From NCBI GenBank assembly GCA_027325485.1, contig DAIEFN010000001.1, positions 41,969 through 105,968 on the forward strand: a DNA stretch of 64,000 nucleotides, given 5' to 3'. Under the pieces are notes generated by a model. It was not told the origin of the DNA and did not search any database. It saw nothing but the letters and a program-made list of their open reading frames with translations. The position numbers and the translations under genes were made by a program. Below, piece by piece: positions 60,071-64,000 of this stretch (its first letter is position 1; the number at the start of each line of letters is the position of its first letter). This DNA comes from Candidatus Saccharimonadota bacterium (GTDB lineage: Bacteria; Patescibacteriota; Saccharimonadia; Saccharimonadales; UBA4665).

Positions 60071-62004
60071 TGTTGTTCGGTAAAAAAACTTTGGTGGATC
60101 CGCTAGCTATTGCTCAGCAGCAAAGAGAGCAAGAAACAAAAGAGGTTGGTGAGGCCTTCCGTAAGGGTATTACAGCTTTGAGGGACTTTATAGCTCCCAG
60201 CTCTATAGAATTTAGTAACTCATTCTTCCAGATCGGTACGCGATTCGCTCGTACTTTTTACGTTTTTGGCTACCCGAGACAGGTTTACACCGGCTGGCTT
60301 AGTAGCATTGTAAACATCGATGAAGTGATGGATATAAGCATGTATATATATCCCGTGGAAAGTCAGGTAGTGCTCGAAAACCTACGTAAGAAAGTAACTC
60401 AACTAGAGGCCGGACTACAGATTGATTCCGAAAAGGGTAAGGTGAGAGATCCCGGCAAAGAGGCGGCAGTTACCGACGCAGAAGAGATTAGAGACAAGCT
60501 GCAGGTTGGAGAAGAGCGCTTTTTTAGGTTCGCCCTTTACTTCACCATCTACGCCAACTCAAAAGATGAGCTCGAGTTTGTTTCACACAAGATTGAATCA
60601 CTGCTCGGCCAGCAGCTGGTCTATAGCAAACCGGCAACCTCTCAGCAAGAGCAGGGTCTCAATTCCACCATCCCGCAACTTACAGACCAATTACAGATAA
60701 GAAGAAATATGAATACTGGCGCCTTAAGCACCAGTTTCCCTTTTACATCGGCGGACTTAAGTCAGGACAGCGGTATATTATACGGCGTAAATATGCATAA
60801 CTCCGGTCTGGTTATATTTGACCGGTTTACGCTTGAGAACGGCAATTCAGTGGTTTTTGCAAAATCTGGGGCTGGAAAATCTTTCAGCGTTAAATTAGAG
60901 GCCTTGCGTTCAATGATGTTTGGCACGGAAATTATTATTGTTGACCCTGAAAATGAATACCAACGTTTATGCGAAGCAGTGGGTGGAGCTTATGTCAGGC
61001 TAAGCCTAAGTAGTTCAGTCAGACTAAATCCGTTCGATCTACCAAAAGTGATAGATAGTGAGGAGGCCGACAACGCACTTAGATCTAACCTCATAACACT
61101 GCATGGTCTGCTTCGTTTGATGATGGGTGGAGCTCAAGCCCAACTAATAGGCGGAAGTGCCACATTAATGCCAGCCTTAACACCAAACGAGGAAGCAGAC
61201 TTAGACACTGCCCTGATTGATACATACGCTAAGGTCGGGATAACGAATGATCCGTTAACGCAAACCGGGAGTCCACCAACCATCATTGATCTCTATGACA
61301 CTCTGCTTCATATGGGAGGAACTGGACCTCAATTAGCACAAAGGCTGCGTAAATATACATCCGGTACATTTGCCGGTATCTTTAGTCAGCAGTCTAATAT
61401 CGATATTAATAACCCGATGGCTGTATTTAATATCCGCGATCTTGAAGATGAACTTAGGCCCGTCGCTATGTATATTGTCTTAAATTACATTTGGAACAAG
61501 ACTAAGGCGGACAAAAAAAGACGTATTTTAATCGTAGATGAGGCCTGGCAGCTGATGAAGTACGAAGATTCGGCCAATTTTTTGTACAGCGTAGCTAAGC
61601 GAGCGCGTAAATATGGTCTTGGCATAACTACAATTACTCAGGATGTTGAAGATTTTATGGGTAGCCGAATGGGTCGCGCTATCGTCGCTAATGCTTCGAT
61701 GCAGCTATTAATGAAGCAGTCACCTTCGGCTGTTGATGTTCTGACAGACGTGTTTAAGCTAACAGTTGAGGAGAAGAAACGATTGAGTCAATTTCCAATT
61801 GGACAAGGCCTATTCTTTGCTGGACAAAACCACGTGCACATCCAAGTGATTGCCAGTCCAACCGAAACCGGTTTAATTGCATCTAACCCGCCGAATAGCC
61901 AAGCTACTCAAGCCCAGGGATCAATCGATTTGCAAACTTACACCACTAATCAGGAGGCAAGTGGAAGCATAGACTTGGCGAATAATATGCCCCAGGGTCT
62001 ATAA
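60070..62004 (+). CDS. virB4: VirB4 ATPase
   Basis: A 644-residue protein. The N-domain (about 35-250; SFFQIGTRFARTFYVFGYPRQV) is followed by an ATPase core with Walker A AKSGAGKSFS near 265-273, IIIVDPENEYQRL, Walker B RRILIVDEAWQLMK near 487-500, and TQDVEDFM. VirB4 powers pilus assembly and DNA or protein translocation. I chose ATG at 60070 over GTG at 60067. It is coupled to the upstream TraC-like gene. Confidence 0.95.
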   Translation: MLFGKKTLVDPLAIAQQQREQETKEVGEAFRKGITALRDFIAPSSIEFSNSFFQIGTRFARTFYVFGYPRQVYTGWLSSIVNIDEVMDISMYIYPVESQVVLENLRKKVTQLEAGLQIDSEKGKVRDPGKEAAVTDAEEIRDKLQVGEERFFRFALYFTIYANSKDELEFVSHKIESLLGQQLVYSKPATSQQEQGLNSTIPQLTDQLQIRRNMNTGALSTSFPFTSADLSQDSGILYGVNMHNSGLVIFDRFTLENGNSVVFAKSGAGKSFSVKLEALRSMMFGTEIIIVDPENEYQRLCEAVGGAYVRLSLSSSVRLNPFDLPKVIDSEEADNALRSNLITLHGLLRLMMGGAQAQLIGGSATLMPALTPNEEADLDTALIDTYAKVGITNDPLTQTGSPPTIIDLYDTLLHMGGTGPQLAQRLRKYTSGTFAGIFSQQSNIDINNPMAVFNIRDLEDELRPVAMYIVLNYIWNKTKADKKRRILIVDEAWQLMKYEDSANFLYSVAKRARKYGLGITTITQDVEDFMGSRMGRAIVANASMQLLMKQSPSAVDVLTDVFKLTVEEKKRLSQFPIGQGLFFAGQNHVHIQVIASPTETGLIASNPPNSQATQAQGSIDLQTYTTNQEASGSIDLANNMPQGL

Positions 62005-62037
62005 TTTACTTGAAGCTATAAGGGTATTTAAATAAAC

Positions 62038-64000
62038 ATGGATGACGAAGGCGGGCTGTATAACAACAGCCAGGATGACGACTCAGAAGCGGTTTCCAAA
62101 GACCGACTACGACAATCTGAGGGGTCTTCTGGTCAGCATCAGCCAGGAAAAGATTCTCTAGATAAGCAGGGTTTGTATAAGGCAGAGAAAGCCAAATCTA
62201 ATCTTCTTCTTGCTGCTGCCGCAGGCTCTACTCCATGGGGTAGAGCAATTCGTTTTGTGGGCAAACACAAAAAGGGTGCAGCGGCTGGTGGTGGTGGCGT
62301 GACCGGTCTCATAATCGGTGTAGTGATGATGTTTGGCTTTATCGCTTCTCATGAATTGCAAACAATTGCGAATGATTTACTGCGGTACGAAGATAAGTCA
62401 TTTTCTTACGTCGTAAAGAAGGCCGCAAATAAAATTATGCAAAAGATGGCTTGTCGCACATCAGTCACTTCTATATCTGGTTGTTCTAAATCAAATACAG
62501 ATGAAGCGGCGGGCGGAGAAGATCCGGCCGATCCGATGACCTCCGAAATTGATAGTTTCAGTTTTACGGACCCTAATGTTGTTAATGGTTTAGCAAATCA
62601 AAATATAAAGGTCGAAACTACGGATGGTAAGTTTTCTGGTTTAATGGACTTAAATACCGGGGAGGCAATTGATGCTTCTGCTTTGGACAACCCGGATATG
62701 ATTAGTCGGTTCCAGAATGCCATACCGGAATGGGATGTTGGCCAAGAATCAACTTTCAGAACTCTCATGACGGATGATGCAAGCGCCACCTTTGATGTTA
62801 TTCCAAGTCCAACTGATGAGAACACCAACAAAGATGTTGAGGCGTCGATGGCTGGAGACGTAAGTGCTGAGGAACTAGCGGCGGCGGCTGCTGAAGATAC
62901 AAACACAAGCTCGTCTTCTCAAAATGGCACTTCAACCAGCCAGACTCAAGCCTTAGATCAGCAACTTACTGATAGTAATAATGAAATATTGAAGACCGTT
63001 GATCAGGGGATAGCTAGCGGCGAAACTGAGGCCCAAATAGCCTCAAATATAGATAAGAATATCGGTACAGCAGGAATGGCTTCGATGGTCGTTGGTGATG
63101 TTTGCAGTATAGACAATGCTGCGACCCAAGCCAGCGTAAGTCGCGTACCAAAACTCATTGGCTTCTTAGTAAGACACAGTACTACTCTTATAAGTCTAGC
63201 TGACGAAATGAAGGTTGGTGGGTCAATGACTGGTACGCAAATTAGTAAAGTAACCTCTCTGTTTAATGGTAATCCGAGCGCAAACCCGAACAGTAAAAAT
63301 TCAATGATTGCTGAATCGGTTCTGCCATTCAGTCGATCGGCGGCCTGGCAGCGCATAGAGGGTAATTCACCAAACAGCAATTCTAAAAGCTCCGGTTTTA
63401 ATCCAGACATTTCAAAAGCGGCTTTGCCTATTCCTATTGCTGGCCAGCAAGTTTTAGCAAATATTAACCGAATCTTAAGTATCTTTATGGGGGGTAGTAT
63501 TGGGAAGGCGATAATTTGCAAAGGCGCAACAAACAGCACAATTAGTGGGTTGTTTGGGATTGGCCAAGTTGCTCTTGGTGGCTTTAGTCTTGGTTTGGAA
63601 CCTATACTTTTCGGTGCAGCGACCATAACCGTTCAGGAGGTTTTGCAGCATCAAATTGTTCCCCAAATACTTAAATACTTTACGCCAATTGCAGTGGATG
63701 GACTTGAAAATTCAGTACAGTGGATGAATAACGCTGATGCTGGAGCTAATTTAGCTAGCAACATGTTTGCACAGAGACTTGGTGGAAGTCCCTTATCTGG
63801 TGCATCAGTAGCAACACTTAATAGCGAGGGCGCTAATCTTCAGTCAATAAGCCAATCTCAGCAATCATTTTTCGCTAGAACATTTTCATTTACCAACCCA
63901 GATTCTTTATTGTCGAAACTTATAGTTAACCTGCCCCTTTCTCGTTTGGGAATAATCAGTTCAGTCTTTAAAACAATCATTGATTCTCCTATTTATTTAT
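62038..64000 (+). CDS. Large T4SS-associated membrane protein, 3' end outside the window
   Basis: A frame of 654 codons runs from ATG at 62038 to the right edge with no stop. A charged Asp/Gly/Ser-rich cytoplasmic start (about 1-80) precedes a membrane helix (GVTGLIIGVVMMFGFIAS), a long outer region of Asp/Ser/Thr-rich sequence, and at least one further hydrophobic segment near 505-535 (LFGIGQVALGGFSLGLEP). No domain recognised. Its place after virB4 suggests a T4SS role. Antisense frames in the same stretch are shadows. Confidence 0.75.
   Translation, partial: MDDEGGLYNNSQDDDSEAVSKDRLRQSEGSSGQHQPGKDSLDKQGLYKAEKAKSNLLLAAAAGSTPWGRAIRFVGKHKKGAAAGGGGVTGLIIGVVMMFGFIASHELQTIANDLLRYEDKSFSYVVKKAANKIMQKMACRTSVTSISGCSKSNTDEAAGGEDPADPMTSEIDSFSFTDPNVVNGLANQNIKVETTDGKFSGLMDLNTGEAIDASALDNPDMISRFQNAIPEWDVGQESTFRTLMTDDASATFDVIPSPTDENTNKDVEASMAGDVSAEELAAAAAEDTNTSSSSQNGTSTSQTQALDQQLTDSNNEILKTVDQGIASGETEAQIASNIDKNIGTAGMASMVVGDVCSIDNAATQASVSRVPKLIGFLVRHSTTLISLADEMKVGGSMTGTQISKVTSLFNGNPSANPNSKNSMIAESVLPFSRSAAWQRIEGNSPNSNSKSSGFNPDISKAALPIPIAGQQVLANINRILSIFMGGSIGKAIICKGATNSTISGLFGIGQVALGGFSLGLEPILFGAATITVQEVLQHQIVPQILKYFTPIAVDGLENSVQWMNNADAGANLASNMFAQRLGGSPLSGASVATLNSEGANLQSISQSQQSFFARTFSFTNPDSLLSKLIVNLPLSRLGIISSVFKTIIDSPIYL

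Noticed and set aside
62598..63626. Antisense ORFs of about 100 and 200 residues
   Set aside because: They overlap the long plus-strand T4SS frame that stays open from 62038 to the edge.

Overview
This window looks like chromosomal DNA of a small-genome Patescibacterium, most likely a Candidatus Saccharibacteria (TM7) relative. That assignment is an inference. It rests on compact housekeeping operons with 1-14 base overlaps, unusually short or domain-stripped core enzymes, many short exported or membrane proteins of unknown function, ordinary use of TGA as a stop (unlike Gracilibacteria or Absconditabacteria), and a T4SS-like locus with PrgI, VirB4, a VirB6/TrbL-like protein and tandem VirB2-like pilins, a set often found in that group.

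Layout. 1-3350 (minus): a secreted Cys-rich protein that runs off the left edge, a membrane-anchored TPR protein and a phosphoribosyltransferase-like protein. 3588-7079: ychF, a PH/coiled-coil protein, a Crp/Fnr regulator and a second phosphoribosyltransferase-like protein. 7126-19681 (minus): a long information-processing block with an S4-less TlyA, efp, rpsR-ssb-rpsF, ftsK, RNase J, a family 4-like uracil-DNA glycosylase, pnp, rpsO, truB and a degenerate DHH protein in the nrnA position. 19835-31225: rpsT, holA, mutM, a DciA-like protein, polA, a nucleotide kinase, rpoD, dnaG, a YjbR-like protein and orn. 31260-38260: an FMN reductase/HxlR pair with a palindromic operator, argS, a DUF1361 membrane protein, a sugar-phosphate isomerase, and groES-groEL under a CIRCE-like promoter. 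38295-47450: an unknown gene next to an IS481/IS3-type insertion sequence, a dimethylargininase-like protein, murE, tsaD, valS, a fused XRE-HAD protein, a 59-residue membrane protein and a HIT protein. 47523-52650: tRNA-Ser(CGA), tRNA-Arg(GCG), a RelE-type toxin-antitoxin pair, YihY, a 44-residue ORF with a perfect Shine-Dalgarno, tRNA-Ser(GCT), tRNA-Ser(TGA) and hsp20. 52670-64000: the T4SS-like locus, with six tandem pilin-like genes on minus facing a VirB6/TrbL-like protein, PrgI, a TraC/VirB4 N-domain protein, the VirB4 ATPase and a large membrane protein that runs off the right edge.

How it fits together. The core genes cover replication (dnaG, polA, holA, ssb), repair (mutM, udg), RNA decay (RNase J, PNPase, Orn), translation and stress response. 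Several core enzymes lack residues that are normally essential: DnaG has lost all four zinc ligands, the uracil-DNA glycosylase has lost at least three of four Fe-S cysteines, the DHH protein lacks its metal-binding motifs, PolA lacks proofreading residues, and the dimethylargininase-like protein has Asp where the catalytic His is expected. The most system-like region is the T4SS locus with its six divergent pilins. It could serve DNA uptake or transfer, or contact with a host cell, but no relaxase, coupling protein or VirB8-10 set is visible here. Several first genes of transcription units have a -10 hexamer 6-10 bases before the start codon and no Shine-Dalgarno, suggesting leaderless mRNAs.
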